Assembly: GCA_003508835.1 (NCBI GenBank)
Contig: PUFA01000027.1
Location: forward strand, 9,238,001 to 9,302,000
Reading direction: 5' to 3'
DNA: 64,000 nucleotides
Source of the DNA: Eonycteris spelaea
Taxonomy: Eukaryota > Chordata > Mammalia > Chiroptera > Pteropodidae
The notes under the pieces were generated by a model. The model ran no database searches, was not told where the DNA came from, and saw nothing but the letters and a program-made list of their open reading frames with translations. Of this stretch, positions 1 through 12,215 are shown piece after piece (positions within the stretch are counted from its first letter, which is position 1; each line of letters opens with the position of its first letter). A program made the position numbers and the translations under genes.

Positions 1-288
1 GACCTCACATTGGGTTTAGTGGACTTGTAAGAAGAAGGGGGATCTTCCTCTCATTATCTCTCCCCCTCCTCCTTCCATCCCCTGTCTCTCCTTCACTCTC
101 CTTCTCTCTCTACCACACATGCCATGTGAACATATAATGAAAGACCAAGCGAGGAAGAGAGCTCTCACCAACGTAACCATGCTGGCATCCTGATCTTGAA
201 TTTCTAATCTCATAACTACTAAATTTCAATTGCGTAACCACCTAGTCTGTGGTGTTTTGTTATGGAAGCCGGAGCAGATGAAGACACA
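1..288 (+). mobile_element. MaLR (MLT1-type) LTR, 3' part
   Basis: The stretch follows the distal half of MLT1-type LTRs of ERVL-MaLR elements: a pyrimidine-rich central part, a 'gccatgtgaacat' block, 'accatgctggcatcctgatctt', then 'gtctgtggtgttttgttatg' and a 'gagcagatgaagaca' end. The window edge cuts off the 5' part. A solo LTR remnant is likely; no internal retroviral sequence follows. Confidence 0.7.
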
Positions 289-1457
289 AAAGAAATTCAG
301 AATTTCAAATTATAAAACTATTTAGGAATTTTACACTCCAGGATTGGGATATTTAGTAATAACTAAACTAAATCCCTTATGCTGAAGTTTAAACTTATGT
401 TCTGATATTAAATTCTCTATTCATCATTCATCACCACAATATACCAGGCATTGTGTTATATTAGGAATACACAAAAAACAAAGCACCCGCACCAAATGAA
501 AAAAAAAAACAACTATAAGTAGAGATATAATAATGGCAAAACACCCCTTTAGAGGAGCTTTCTATGACCACCCCCTCATGTTTCCACTAACTCTCTCACT
601 AACATAATAATCCATTTTATTTTCATCATAAAATGCAGCTTGTTTAAAATTTTCCTACTTGTTTACATATATGCCCTTGTTTTTTGTTTGTTTCTTGACC
701 CCTCCTTCCTCCTCCTTTCCCCACTACAAAAATGTAAAGTCAAATAAAATAGAGTGGAACCTGGTGGTATTGTTCATTATCTTATTTACAAGCATGCCTA
801 GAATTGAACTTGGCTCATACTAAGCATTCGCCAACTACACAATGAACAAATACAGTTAACTAGAGGTATGTTCAAGACAATATGCAATGTATTACTTGTT
901 TCTGTAAATTCCATTTCAGACCATCCTGACAAGGCCTAAAGTTTTACTTTTTTTTAAATTTATGCTTTCTTTTAAGGTCTTGCCTTTCAACATTTCAATC
1001 ACTGTTTTGTTCCTCCACTGAGTCCTCTTGTCCTAGCCTTTTAAATTGTGGAGCCATAACACGAGCACAATAATCTTGTGTCTGTTCAGTGATCCTGCTT
1101 TTATGATTTACATTACCTAATTTAGTTTGGAACTAAGTGATGTCAATGGAAGTTTTGCATGAATAAGGACTGCAAACACATCTGTTCAAATTAAATGGAA
1201 ATTAAAGAGACATTTTCAAGGACATTTGCTCTAAGAATTGATCTGCTTTGCAATTAGTCTCACGTAAAATTATTTTTCAGTAGTCATGGAAATCACAGGT
1301 AGCCCATGAACCTGAGATGAGTAAAGTGTATCATTTCCTCAGAATTTCTAAAAACTTGGAATGGAAAGTTTTTGTTTTTAATTAAGATTTTGTGTGTGTT
1401 TCATTTTTTTAACCATTTATTTGTAAAATGTAGGGGGTGAGAAGGGCTGGAGAAAAA
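289..1457. other. AT-rich DNA without recognised gene
   Basis: No open frame or RNA gene is supported here. About 415-490 weakly resembles the reverse complement of an L2 3' end (a 'caggcattgtgttatattagg' block), too short to call firmly. The rest is unassigned. Confidence 0.5.
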
Positions 1458-1676
1458 ACATTTATTGAGTTCTCTGTGCTAAGCTGTGCACTGGGAACTT
1501 TATATACTGTGTGGATGCTCCCCTGGATCTTTACTAGTGGCCCATTTTACAGCCAAGGAAACTGATACTAAAAAAAGTGAAAGGATTCACCTTCATCAAG
1601 TCATAGAGCCAGCAAGTGGAGGAACAGCCCTAAACCCCAGTGCATTTGACTTCCATGAACTTCAAGGCCATTAACT
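1458..1676 (-). mobile_element. MIR-family SINE, antisense
   Basis: On the plus strand it reads as the reverse complement of a MIR: 'tttattgagttctctgtg' (3' end), then 'cccattttacagccaagg' with 'aaactgatac', then 'catagagccagcaagtgg'. These blocks are in the expected order. The copy is old and diverged, as is normal for MIR. Confidence 0.7.
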
Positions 1677-2535
1677 CTTGAATAATTGCTCCAAGTCTGA
1701 TTTGAAGCATTTTCTAATGTATAGTCTGAACCACTGTGGTTACACAATAAACAGAACAGAGTTCTCCAAAGTTTGTCTTGAGGGAAGGACATTATCTTGG
1801 AATACTAATAGAGGTTATCTAAAAAAGCAATAGAAAAAGTTGCCAGGTAAGTTTGAAAGTCTGAGAAATGTTGAGATGAGTTGAACACAATTAAATCAAT
1901 TTAAAACAAAACAAAAGGAATAACCCTTTGGCAGTTATCAGAGCCTTTAATATGCTAATGTTCCCTATGAATTAAATCTAGATGGAGATGGTTTAACATC
2001 TCCTAGAGATGTGGATGGTGGGAGAGTTGAGGGTTGCTGAGAGAAAGTACACTAAACTTTCCAAAAACATCTAGCATTTTCCCCGAGGTACATCATCTCA
2101 TAGCACTAAAGCTCTATGGAATATAGGATATACGTGTGTAAATTATTAGAGCAAAATTGAAACAGCAATTTTAAATCAGTTTACTTTTAGGGCTGCTAAT
2201 CATACTAATTCGATATTACCATGTGAATATAAATCACATGCTTTTCATAAACAAGGTTATAATAAGGATAGTAGAAAAATAGTAACAATAATCTTACCTG
2301 AAGTCATAGCTGGAGGGCCTCACCCCCTGCCTTTATTCCATCTTCATTTTTGTTTTTCCTCTGTGGTGACCTAAGTCTTCAGGCTATCAGGCACTACCTA
2401 TAGCCTTGCGGAGCTCACTCAGGAAAATGCAGAAATTGCTTCTCACTTAGAATAATACCAGGGAATGTCCTTTATAGAGATTTGATGGTTCTTGTGTAGC
2501 TCCTCAGTTCGCTCAATTTTGAAATGATAAAATCT
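1677..2535. other. Unassigned non-coding DNA
   Basis: Mostly AT-rich and without recognised repeats. The part around 2300-2420 is somewhat richer in G and C but matches no family I know. Confidence 0.4.
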
Positions 2536-2536
2536 C

Positions 2537-2576
2537 AAAAAAAAAAAAAAAACAAAACAAACAAAACCTTCAAAAA
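2537..2576 (+). repeat. A-rich tract (A18 then CAAAA-like units)
   Basis: A homopolymer A run is followed by degenerate caaaa/caaac units. It abuts the distal end of the antisense LTR that follows. It could be a decayed retroposon tail, but no body is recognised upstream. Confidence 0.8.
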
Positions 2577-2579
2577 CGA

Positions 2580-3071
2580 AGGGTCAACATAAAGCTAACA
2601 GTTCTTTATTTTGCCAATAAATACACAAAAACAATAATAAAGAGATGGGTGTGTGGGGGGCGGTGAATGTCGGGGTAGGACTGCTTACCTTTGGCAGACA
2701 CATGCATGGGAACACAGCATGGGCGAAGAAAGTGAGAGACCCCATACACTTGAAAGGTTTAGTTAGAGAAAGGGAAATTGAGATATAAAAGACATCTGTA
2801 CTAGGAATGAGGCACTGTGTCTTGGAGCTGCAGAAGGTAATTGCAGGGAGAGCACGTGTCCAGTAATTATTATTTTGTCCTACCATATAGATAGGTAAAA
2901 AGTCATTTCTGGTGATAATTCTTACTGCGAGCCAGGCTCCTAATTTAAATTCTTCTAGATAGTCAAGGAAGGGGGGAAGGGGGGACGGGGCAAGGTCTCA
3001 GTTGCCTTTAGCTCCAAATAATCCGCGTACCAGTGAGGCATATCTTGGCATGGCTCATTTGAACCCCTACG
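2580..3071 (-). mobile_element. LTR of unassigned ERV family, copy 1
   Basis: Read on the minus strand, this starts with 'gtaggggttcaaatgagcc', continues through 'ggattatttggagctaaagg', and carries an AATAAA signal near its 3' end (plus-strand 'tttatt' at about 2605). The first 150 bp closely match the element at 57775-58165, which starts 'tgtgggggtcc' and has 'gattacttggagctaaag' at the same place. The TG start, the polyadenylation signal near the end and the roughly 0.5-kb length suggest a solo LTR. I cannot name the family; an ERVL-like origin is a guess. A G-rich tract lies inside at 2971-2990. Confidence 0.6.
2971..2990 (+). repeat. G-run cluster (G6, G6, G4)
   Basis: Three G runs separated by 'aa' and 'ac' lie inside LTR copy 1 on the strand opposite to the LTR sense. 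The runs contain enough guanines to split into the four G-tracts of a quadruplex. This is potential only. Confidence 0.6.
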
Positions 3072-3112
3072 TATGTGTGTATGCCGGTATTTCACCTTGT
3101 CTTACACTTGCG

Positions 3113-3205
3113 TTTTAGTCTGTTCCGGCTACTGTAACAAACTATCATATATCAGGTGGCTTATAAACAACAGAAATTTATTTCTGACAGCTCCAGAACT
3201 TTTTC
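3113..3205 (-). mobile_element. MLT1-type LTR 3' end, antisense fragment
   Basis: The plus strand reads 'ttttagtctgttccggct', then 'ggtggcttataaacaacag' and 'aaatttatttctgacag', which is the reverse complement of the conserved 3' end of MLT1-type LTRs. The remainder of the LTR is missing. Confidence 0.65.
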
Positions 3206-3600
3206 ATACAAATATCACTCATCACTGCTAAACTGAGAATCATAGGGGAAAGAGGTTTACAGACACAATAAAATGTAGCTGAGGTCAGTTTCACAAAGCA
3301 TAGGACTGAAATCAAAGAAATCTTACTAGGCTCATTAACTTAATGAAAACCTAGATTTGGGGGGGGGGAAGGGGGACAGATTAGTGCTATATGTATTATT
3401 GATTCTAAAGAAGAATCTCAGATAAATGACTATTACCAAGAAGGCTGAAATTATATTTAAATGCAAGCCAGTTCTTAATATTTTCAAGACAAAATAATCC
3501 TGGGGACAAAAATATAAGTGAAGGCCCATATACGTGTGGGGCCCTGTGCTGGGCCCCATTTTGTCTGAATCTAAGGAGAGGACAGCTTAGATGCTTCTGT
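3206..3600. other. Unassigned DNA with a G10-AA-G5 tract
   Basis: No gene or known repeat is visible. A homopurine tract at 3359-3375 reads ten G, two A, five G. It is an unusually long G homopolymer for this AT-rich background. Confidence 0.5.
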
Positions 3601-4135
3601 GGAGGTCATGAGTCTCCATGGCACCGTGACATGCTGATCATTGGATTATTAGATTAGAACAGATTATTAGAGCTGAAAATGATTAAAGTCCAACAAACTC
3701 ATGAATTTGTTACTTCTACTTTTCCTGCCCAAAGAGATTCAGATAGAAAAGCCTGCTTCAGGAAGGGTACCTTAATATATTCACCTCAGCCTATTTACCT
3801 CAGCACATGTGAATTAAGCATGGCAGACAGGGAGGATCCAAGCAAAAATCTGTTCCTGTGTCCCATTGTTTCTCGGTGATCTTACAGGAATTTGCTGGCC
3901 AAGTGCTTAATCTTTCTCATCTGCCTATGAATTGCCTACCTCCCCATCCTTAGTCCAAGATGACTTTTGTACCTCATTTTTCTCCACTGCCTTTGGAATT
4001 TTTATACTTATGCAAATCTCTCCATGCTTACATATTAAAATTTGATTTTCTCTTGTTAATCTGCTGTATGTTATTTAAATTATTTGGCTAGCAGCCAAAA
4101 GAACTAAGGGGTAAGGGAAAATTTTTTGGCCTGGC
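3600..4135 (+). mobile_element. Probable solo LTR
   Basis: The 3' part (about 3870-4130) has the build of an ERV LTR: a TATA-like 'tttttatacttatg', a downstream 'cttgttaatctgctgtatg' block, 'ttggctagcagccaaaag', and an end rich in 'ggggtaagggaaaa' closing near 'ctggca'. I recognise this arrangement from other mammalian ERV LTRs but cannot name the family. The 5' boundary is uncertain. Confidence 0.4.
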
Positions 4136-5799
4136 ACTTATCATTCTTACTTACTCCCTTCTATTCTCCCATACTTTTAAGAATGGAAGGGTATATAATG
4201 TATACGTATATTTGGTATTTGGAATCTCATTCTAATGGTTGGTTTGTGTTCAATGAAATTATTTAATTTGATGAAGTGGCATATCTTTAATGGAAGAATA
4301 ACAAAGAAAAGAGATTTGCATTTCCTGTTTGGCAAAGTAAATACAACATAGAGAATTTAAGAAATGGATGCTAATACTATCAGGAAGTGGTTTGTATACT
4401 ATTACAAAAGATTGCTTTACAACAAAGTCCTACATGTGGGCATACTTTTGTGGTCTATAAAGGGTTGATAATTTAAAATTATGGATTAAAAACACGGGTA
4501 CTTTAAGGTAGATCCATATAAATATATAGGTTTATTATATACAAATATAAATACATGTTTTAAATGTAGAGGGGGAGAGAAAAATGATATACGTCTATTT
4601 GTGTAAAGCTTTCCTACAATTTGACTGCTTATTTTCTGTGAGTTAAGGAAACAAAAGATATGATTTCTTTGGTGTTTAGATGTAAAAATTTCAAAGACAC
4701 TTCATAAGACAAGTTGCATGCCCCATGAGATTATCTATTTTGTGTTACTTATTTATAGTATTGTCTTTTTAAGGAGTGAGCATAAACTTACTTTAGTGAC
4801 TAAATATTCTTGCATTTATATTCAGTAAATATAAAATATAAGCAGAACATTTTGCTGAGAGAATTAATTCATCTGACTTCACCTATTTTCATCAAATGAA
4901 AGATAACTGGCTTAAGATTCATTATGTTCAGGACTTAACATTACCTACTATAAAGTTTTGTTGAACTCATTTAATGATGTCTCTGCCTCAGGTTTCCTAA
5001 CTATAAAATAAAATTACATTTCTCTGCTTTCTTTCTTGTGCTCAAATTCTATAGACAAATCTGCATATTCCAAATTCAAGTGAATGTCTTTGTTTTAGTC
5101 TCTTTAGATATTGATGAAAACAATTCCCATTGATAAAGGCTAATGTGCAAATTTTTTTAAATGGCATTGTGATTGCATAGTTATTGAACTAATTTCCAGC
5201 AAACATTTTAGATCTTGAAATTCAAAAGAATGCTGGCACTTTGATATCCTGTGCCTTTGGTTAGCAGTGGGCACATGTTTAACATATGCTTTTAGAAAAG
5301 GTTACTTCTTTAAGAAAATTAAAAATAAGGCAAACATACATTTCTTATATTTAGTGAATCGAATACAATATATAGACTAAAGGATGATGCTTATTTCAAA
5401 AAACACATTATGTAAAATACTTTCAGATCTCATCCTTTGTAGCTGACATCAATGTTGAATTATTTTAATATGAGAGTCTTAGTTTTCTTTGAAAGAACTT
5501 AAATGGTTTGAAAGGCCTCTTGTGAGTAAAACGAGGTGTAGGTAATATTGCCTTTATGTAAATACTGGTGTGAGTTTAATCCTGTAGTATTGAGATTCAC
5601 TTGTTGTTTAACTCGAATGGACTCCAAGGACATTAAAAAAGAGGATTGTTCCAGTGACTCCTCCAACTCTCACAGGCAAGATAACGATGGCAGTTTTAGG
5701 ATTATCGGACTAAAGCCCAGAGAAATAAAGTATTTGGAAAAGTTGCTTTTATTATAGGAAATTCAAGTGGGCTGAAGTGCTGGAATCTCTATCACACTC
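4136..5799. other. AT-rich DNA, nothing recognised
   Basis: No open frame above chance, RNA gene or family-level repeat can be supported. The region is AT-rich with scattered short TA-rich runs. Confidence 0.5.
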
Positions 5800-5915
5800 T
5801 TGGTAATTTATAGATAATACCACTGAGAATCCAAGAAATTAAGCAATTTAATCAATTTAATCAAGGCCACAGAATGATGGTCAGAAATTAGGATTAGAGT
5901 TTAGGATACCTGAAA
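5800..5915 (-). mobile_element. MIR fragment, antisense
   Basis: 'gaatccaagaaattaagcaa', 'caaggccacagaatgatgg' and 'aggattagagtttagg' follow the MIR reverse-complement order (wash of 'gaaactgag', 'aaggtcacacag', 'gggattcgaac'). Strongly diverged, so moderate confidence. Confidence 0.5.
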
Positions 5916-8459
5916 ACAGTAGAGTGTTTTCCCACCACTGTATTAGGAATGGTGACAAGTTCACAGGGCTCTCTCTTGACAAAAGCAAGCTTAGTGGAGG
6001 TAAATATCTCTCAAATGTGTAGTGATATTTATGAATAAGTGCTAAAAAATGCTGTCTGTTTTTAAAATCATTTATTATTGATTATTGATTTGATTTTTTT
6101 TTGTTTTATTCCATTGGTTTGTAAAAAAAGATTTGGGAACTTTAAATTTTTTTGAGCATTAAAAAATTCTAGACAATTATTATCTACAATGATCTATTCT
6201 AAAAAACCATAATACTCTTTTACTTTGATGGAACATATACATTTATTTGACATATATAGTTTAAACTATACATTCAAGATGTTTGTAGCAGAGGAAAATA
6301 ATTCTAACTTAACTGTTCAAAATCATGTTTATAATTCATTTCGAAAGTATTTTTATTGCTCAATACTTGCTGCCATTAAATTTTCAGTTCTAAACACAGG
6401 AGCAAGAAATGTCATGTTATCTTTGTTGTCATTAAGTAAACTGAATGATTCCAAGCCTCCTCTTGCTTGGCTGGTAAGAGATCCAACTTCAGTCATTTTG
6501 GCAACATTCGTCTGCCTCTCTAGGACCACAGGCATCCAAGAGTTTTACAAGATGACTGGAAAATGGGGGAAGGGCTTCAGGTTCCTCGGTCAGGTATGAC
6601 TCTGATAACACGTTCAGTAAACAACGACCTCTTTGCGAAGGTAGGTAGTTCCAAAGGAATCTTTGCCAAGTCCTTAAAGATCAGTCTCCCTAGATGTGCC
6701 ATGTACTCAACCAACCTCCCCCAGTTTCTTCCATATTCTTGGATTTTCAGCGAGGACTGAAGCAGAGATCCATGATAATTCCCGTCCAGTAGCCATCCAT
6801 CTCCTTCCCAGTTAAGACAATCTTCTTTCTCTACTTTGATGCCTCTGCCCCCACCCGCTCTGCATCTTCCCTCTACTCTGCCTCTCTCTTCAGCTTCCAG
6901 CATAACCCCTCAATAAACTGAGGCTTTTGAAACCAAAAGCTGGAAAGGAAGGTTATCTTCAGGCAAAAAAAGAAACAGAAATTCTGGCGACTTTTTGGAA
7001 TGAGGAAGAGAGTAAAAGATATATCAAAGTAAAAATAGCTCTTATTCTTTCTAATCCTTCCTTAGCAATGAAAACAAAACAAAATAATATCTCAATAAAT
7101 TATCCTGTTCCATGCTCCACACTTAGTACCATCATGAATATACTCTGTATCTTAATGGTTATGAATATGGATATGTAAAACTAATGGCTAAGTACAATTC
7201 TTTATTATCAAGAGGGGCCCCTGGAACTAATGCGGTATGCATTCATCATTTTGTAGGATGTGAAATTAAGAACCAGAGTGGGACATCCCCATTCTTACCA
7301 TCACATACTTTTACCAATACAGCATTCCTTGTATTTGAAAAATTCAAATACTTTTCTTTATGAATAGGAATAAATAATTCTAATGAAAACCAAAGATTTT
7401 TTTAAAGCTACAACACTGCCAAAGTTGACTATAATTTTAGAGTAATTTGCACATAGCTCTTACATGATATAGACCTGAACCCTAGTTAAAATAAATCAAT
7501 AACACATTAAATAATTTTATATAACAACTTCTTTTCATTACAAATTACTTCAAATTAGAACATTCTTCCCACCTCTCTACTCCACCTTACAGAGACAGCA
7601 GAAAATCAAAATGTTTAGCTAGGAATAAATGATTTTTATGTTTTATTTTTAATGATGCAATGATAGTTTGGGGGCCCATTTTCCTGTGGGATCTCCCTAC
7701 CTGTTCTGTACCTATGGCAACTGTGGGCATATAACGTATCTGATGTGTCACCCTCTTCAGAACTCCTGGAAAAAATAGAGAGAAACAGCAATTATTAAGC
7801 TGAATGTGGCAAAATAAAAACAAAGTCACAATTATTAGGCTCGTTTTCACATGGAATTTATAATAAAACTGGTCTAAGAATTTTTAATAGGCAATCCAAA
7901 CAGATAAAAAATGACAGAGAGAGAATTCAGTATTGAACCATTAAATTTGCTATAATAATATACTTAACCAACTCTTCATCTTGAATTTTCAGACCCAAGC
8001 TCTTAAGTATGACTATGGTACTACAGTAACTAATTGCATATTTATTTTCAAGAAAAAAAAAAAGAGAAATAATTAAGCCCCAAATTCTTTTTATTTTGAA
8101 CTTCCTAAAACTGTTTCATCTTGTATAGAAGGGGCTCAATAGTAATGTAAGGTTTGACCATCCTAGTATTATTAATAATAAGTAGAGCTAAATGCATAGC
8201 TATAAATCTTATTAAGTATCAAGGAGAAATATTTCATAAGTTGAGTGTCTCTACAAAAGCATTATTGCAGATTACGTGTTACTATTATTTATTCATGTAG
8301 GGGTTACTTCAGAATAACCATCTTGAGTCTAGAATTAATGTTGAGAATGATGAGAAATGAAGAAGAGGTGATACGTTATTTGTCTACAAGAAACGAAAAA
8401 CCTAATAGAGGACATAAAACCAAAAGAAAAACCTTAAGTGTTGTAGAAGTGTAACTAAC
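5916..8459. other. Unassigned DNA, no gene supported
   Basis: The longest frames (124 codons at 6225-6599 plus and 108 codons at 6577-6903 minus) overlap on opposite strands, show no motif I know and look like chance. The block 6600-6925 is richer in C and T and ends 'ccctcaataaactgaggc', which could be an LTR end, but I cannot assign it. Confidence 0.4.
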
Positions 8460-9045
8460 TAAGGGCTTTAAGAAGGTAATCTCTTCCAGCTGGAGAGATT
8501 AGGAAAAACTCTTGGGAGGAAGTGGCCTTCAGACTGGATCTTGGTGGACATGATTTCAACGGGAAGAAATTTAAAGTCATTGTTGACTAAAGAAAGAACA
8601 CTGAAGCAGGGCAGAACTATTTATTTGAAATGGTGGGATTTTTTTTTTTTCCTTCAGTGGAGTTTACTATGTCAGGGACAGGATGGAGATATGATTGAAA
8701 AGAGGGTTAGGGCATATTTTTGAATATTTTGTTTTCTATGATCAGGAACTTAGAATTTATCATGTAGAAAATGATTAAGTAAAAGATTTTGAAAACAAGG
8801 TGTCTAATGAGGACTTCAGAAAGATCCAACTGCTAATGTGCAGAGAGAAGAGAGATGAGGAAGACTCAAGGGACACTGGATGCAATTTTGAATGGGACTG
8901 AGCTAGGGTGGGTGGGAGAGGAAGTGGGCACTTTAAATACAAACTCCAGCAGCATGCATTTGCTTTCTTCCAGGAAGGTAGCATATTGATAAGATACAAT
9001 GATGGAGTTGCTGCTAGATGATACAGCAACATTAAAAGATGAAAT
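8460..9045 (-). mobile_element. L2-like LINE fragment, antisense
   Basis: The purine-rich plus strand with 'ggccttcagactggatctt', 'tcatgtagaaaatgattaag' and 'gagatgaggaagactc' resembles the reverse complement of the L2 region also seen in sense at 15.1, 32.5 and 37.6 kb. It is diverged and only a search would confirm it. Confidence 0.35.
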
Positions 9046-9065
9046 TCAAGTATTTAAGTAATGTT

Positions 9066-9243
9066 TTAAAAACTTTAATGTGCATAAAAATCACCTGGAG
9101 TTCTAGTGAAAAATATGGGTTTCTAGGCCTCAACCCTAGAAGTCTTGAAATAGCTTGTGCCGAGAGATACTGAGAATTTGTATTTTAGCAAGTGCCTCAG
9201 GTGATCATAATACAGGTGGTTTGCAATCATTCTTTGACACTGG
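9066..9243. mobile_element. MER5-like hAT-Charlie element
   Basis: 'ttaatgtgcataaaaatcac' plus 'ctggag' near the left end, a central 'gagaatttgtattttagcaa' and 'cctcaggtgatcataata' near the right end are the landmark blocks of MER5-type non-autonomous hAT elements in the right order and at about the right length. Terminal inverted repeats are badly worn. Confidence 0.7.
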
Positions 9244-9261
9244 TTGGAAAATATCAGAATA

Positions 9262-9465
9262 TATTAGAAGGAAATATTTATTGTCCACTTCACTCGTGAG
9301 ACTCTTGGCTAAATGCATATACATACAGTATCTCCTTTCACCCTCATAATAATTCTCCAACTTACAGAAAACCAGAGAGTAAAGGGATTTCACAGAACTT
9401 TGAAAGTCATAGAGCTAGTAAGTGATGCATTTAGAATATGAATCAAAGACTGTCAGACTTTAGAA
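9262..9465 (-). mobile_element. MIR, antisense
   Basis: Starts with an antisense MIR 3' end ('aaatatttattgtccac'), continues with 'tctcctttcaccctcataat', then 'gtcatagagctagtaagtg' and 'gaatatgaatcaaagactg'. This is the full reverse-complement order of a MIR. Confidence 0.7.
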
Positions 9466-10961
9466 GTCGTATTGGAGAAGATCATGATATTAAAGATTGT
9501 GGCTTTTGTCTTTCCTCCTATGCTGTCTCTTTTCAAAACTTTCAACAAATTGGGACCAGTGCCACATTTAACAAGATTGTCTGATTAAATTTACGCCAGT
9601 AAAAAATTTTCATTCCTAAGTAGAGAAAGACCAGCTGGAACATAATCAGTCATCATAGTGGGATGCCCTAGATATGAAGATGCCCATCCTACCAAGAATA
9701 ATACATATGCACATAGCAGTAATTTTAAAATAAATATAGAAAATTTCTACAGCATGTGTTATTATAACCATTTAAGTAGAAACACAAGAACTTTAAAGTG
9801 GGACTTATCATTGCCTTGAATGTTTTTCTCTCACTGTCTTAAAATTGACATTTCAAAATAAATTCATGATCTTAAAAACTAAGCATTAATTGTCTAAAGA
9901 AATGGACCATGATAAAACATGCTAAAGGCCAGATTTAACATCATTCTTCTTAACTATCTCTTGGCTCAAACTACTATGTTTTTAGACTGATCGGGTAGTC
10001 ATTTATCTACATTTTCTATGATAATAGAAGCAGTATTAGCTTATGTTGCTTCAAGAAAAGGAAATGAATTAAATATGTTATGGGCCATATTTAGAGTCCT
10101 ATCAACCCAGTACAGACAATAATTCTCCCTAATTTGAGAAACAGGTATAAAGGAAACAATTAATAGGGGTTTTTTTTCCATCTAAAACTTAAGAAGAAAT
10201 GAACAACAAAATTTGATATTACATTTGCTATATCATCAGTCATAATTTTGCATTTTTAAACCCAACTATTTATTGTTATGTGCTCTTGAAGATGATTGAA
10301 TGAGCAAAAGGTGATCACAACATATTGTCACTTTAAAGTGACAGTAAAGTTTTTATTTGCTTTTCTTATCAGTTGACATTCTTTCATGTAATGACATTTC
10401 TTTCTTGCTCCTGGAAATGAAGATGCTAGTGTTAGAAAAAGTTCCTTTTAATTTCAGGCATAGTAATAAAAGTCAACTTATGAAACTTTTATTATTATTT
10501 TCTAGGCCTTTTAGACGTGGCTTTTATTTAAAGCTTATTTAGAACTGACTGTGTCCCAAACACTATGCTACGGTACTAGTGACTACTGACTTCTTTTCTT
10601 TTCTTTCCATTTGAATATAGCTTGCTGTTTGTTTATCTTATATGCTCAGGGAACTTATTACCCCTTATAGAATAAGGAAAAAATAAAAGCTTACTCGGAC
10701 CATGAACAGAAAGTCTGATATATGATGAAGAATTAAAATGAGAGTTGCAGAATTTCTTTAATTCCCTTAAAACAGTCATTTATCATAGGTGCTGAACATT
10801 TGGCCTTGACAGAAGGTACATCAGATAGCCCTCCAAGGTCCCTTTCCCTACATTTGTCTTCTGGTCTACACTTCCGTGTAAACTTTTTGACTACTTGATA
10901 ATGTGAAGAGAGCCAGACAGCTGTATATAGAAATGGAAAACCGAAAAGAGAGCTACAAACT
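9466..10961. other. AT-rich DNA, little recognised
   Basis: No gene is supported. About 10535-10590 ('tgtgtcccaaacactatgct') faintly resembles an antisense MIR 3' end, too short to call. A stretch at 10330-10352 contains the near-palindrome 'tcactttaaagtga'. Confidence 0.45.
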
Positions 10962-12215
10962 ATTTTTTAGGATATGATTATTTATTGAAAAACCAAAGAG
11001 AATCAGCTAAAATTGTTTAAAACCAATGTATAAATAAAAAAAAGTGGATACAAATAAATGCATCTAAATCCATAATAATCTTACATTTAATAAAAAATAC
11101 TTTGAGAATAAAAAGAATATCCCACTCCTAATAAAAACAAAACAAAAAATATCCAGTAATGAACCTTAAAAAATGGACAGAACTTACATAAAAAAAACAT
11201 AGAAAATTAGTATTTTTATATAACTAGTTTGCATAAATGGAGAGATAACAGATGTGAATACTCAATATTGCAAAGATGTCGATCCATTCCAAGTGAATAT
11301 ATAAATTTAGCACAATTCTACGCAATATCCCAATTAGATTTTTCTTATAAGAATATGTCCAAAATTTTTGTTTCAAGAAAAGTATTTGAGGTAAAACTTA
11401 AAATGCATTTTATATTATTATTAATACATTGTGGTTTGAGTATTAACATAAATTAGCACAAATAACAGGTAGATAATTGAAATGTAAAAGAAAATCTAGA
11501 AATGTAACAACATATATAATAACAGAATATGATGAAGTAGTACCTGAGTTAGAAGGAAACATAATCAAATATTTAGTGTTGAGATAATCAGCTAATAATT
11601 TAGAAAAACATATATGAATAGATTCCAATCTCATACCTACATCAAAATAAATAAAAACAGTGAAATAAAAATTAAATTAATGTGATACTATTTTTCTATT
11701 AACCGGGTTTGACAAAAAGTAAAGCAATGATGGAAATATGAATTGGTTGAAAAATATGAATAAGAAATTTGGCAGTATGCACCAAAAAGTTTAAATTACA
11801 CACATGGGCTAACAATTATTTTTAAAAATTTATATTAAAAAAAGCGGCAAGTGTTATTATGTATATGTATGTGTAGGAATTTAGCGTATTTTTTTTAACA
11901 GGGCAAAATTAGAACTGACTAAATGATTCACAGTTAAGGATTTATTTGATAATTGATGACACAACCATGCCACGAAATATTATATAATGTTTTAGAATGA
12001 TAATTGGAATGTTTATGCAATGTGCCAACATTTACATGTGTATATAATAAAAATTTAAAAATGTTTACAGATACACATGTCTTGAAGGAGATACATAGAA
12101 AGTTTAACAATGGTTATCTCTTGGTCGTAAAAATACCAACAATTTTCCTTTTTTTCATTCAGCTTTTCTAAGTCTTCTTATTTTCAAACATAAATACAGT
12201 TCACTTTTAAAATAC
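10962..12215 (+). mobile_element. Old LINE-1 (L1M-type) 3' part
   Basis: 10962-11380 follows the late ORF2 region of LINE-1: 'aaagagaatcagctaaa', an 'ataaatggagagataaca' block, 'ctcaatattgcaaagatgtc', and 'gcacaattctacgcaatatc' with 'ccaatta'. The distal part ends with the 'tttaacaatggttatctctt' and 'ttcagcttttctaagtcttc' signature of old L1 3' UTRs. Many stops and indels; no frame is intact. An L1MC/L1ME grade is likely but not verified. Confidence 0.7.

Noticed and set aside
6225..6599. 124-codon plus-strand frame as a small gene
   Set aside because: It overlaps opposite-strand frames, has no recognised domain, no splice or polyadenylation context that fits, and codon content typical of AT-rich noise.
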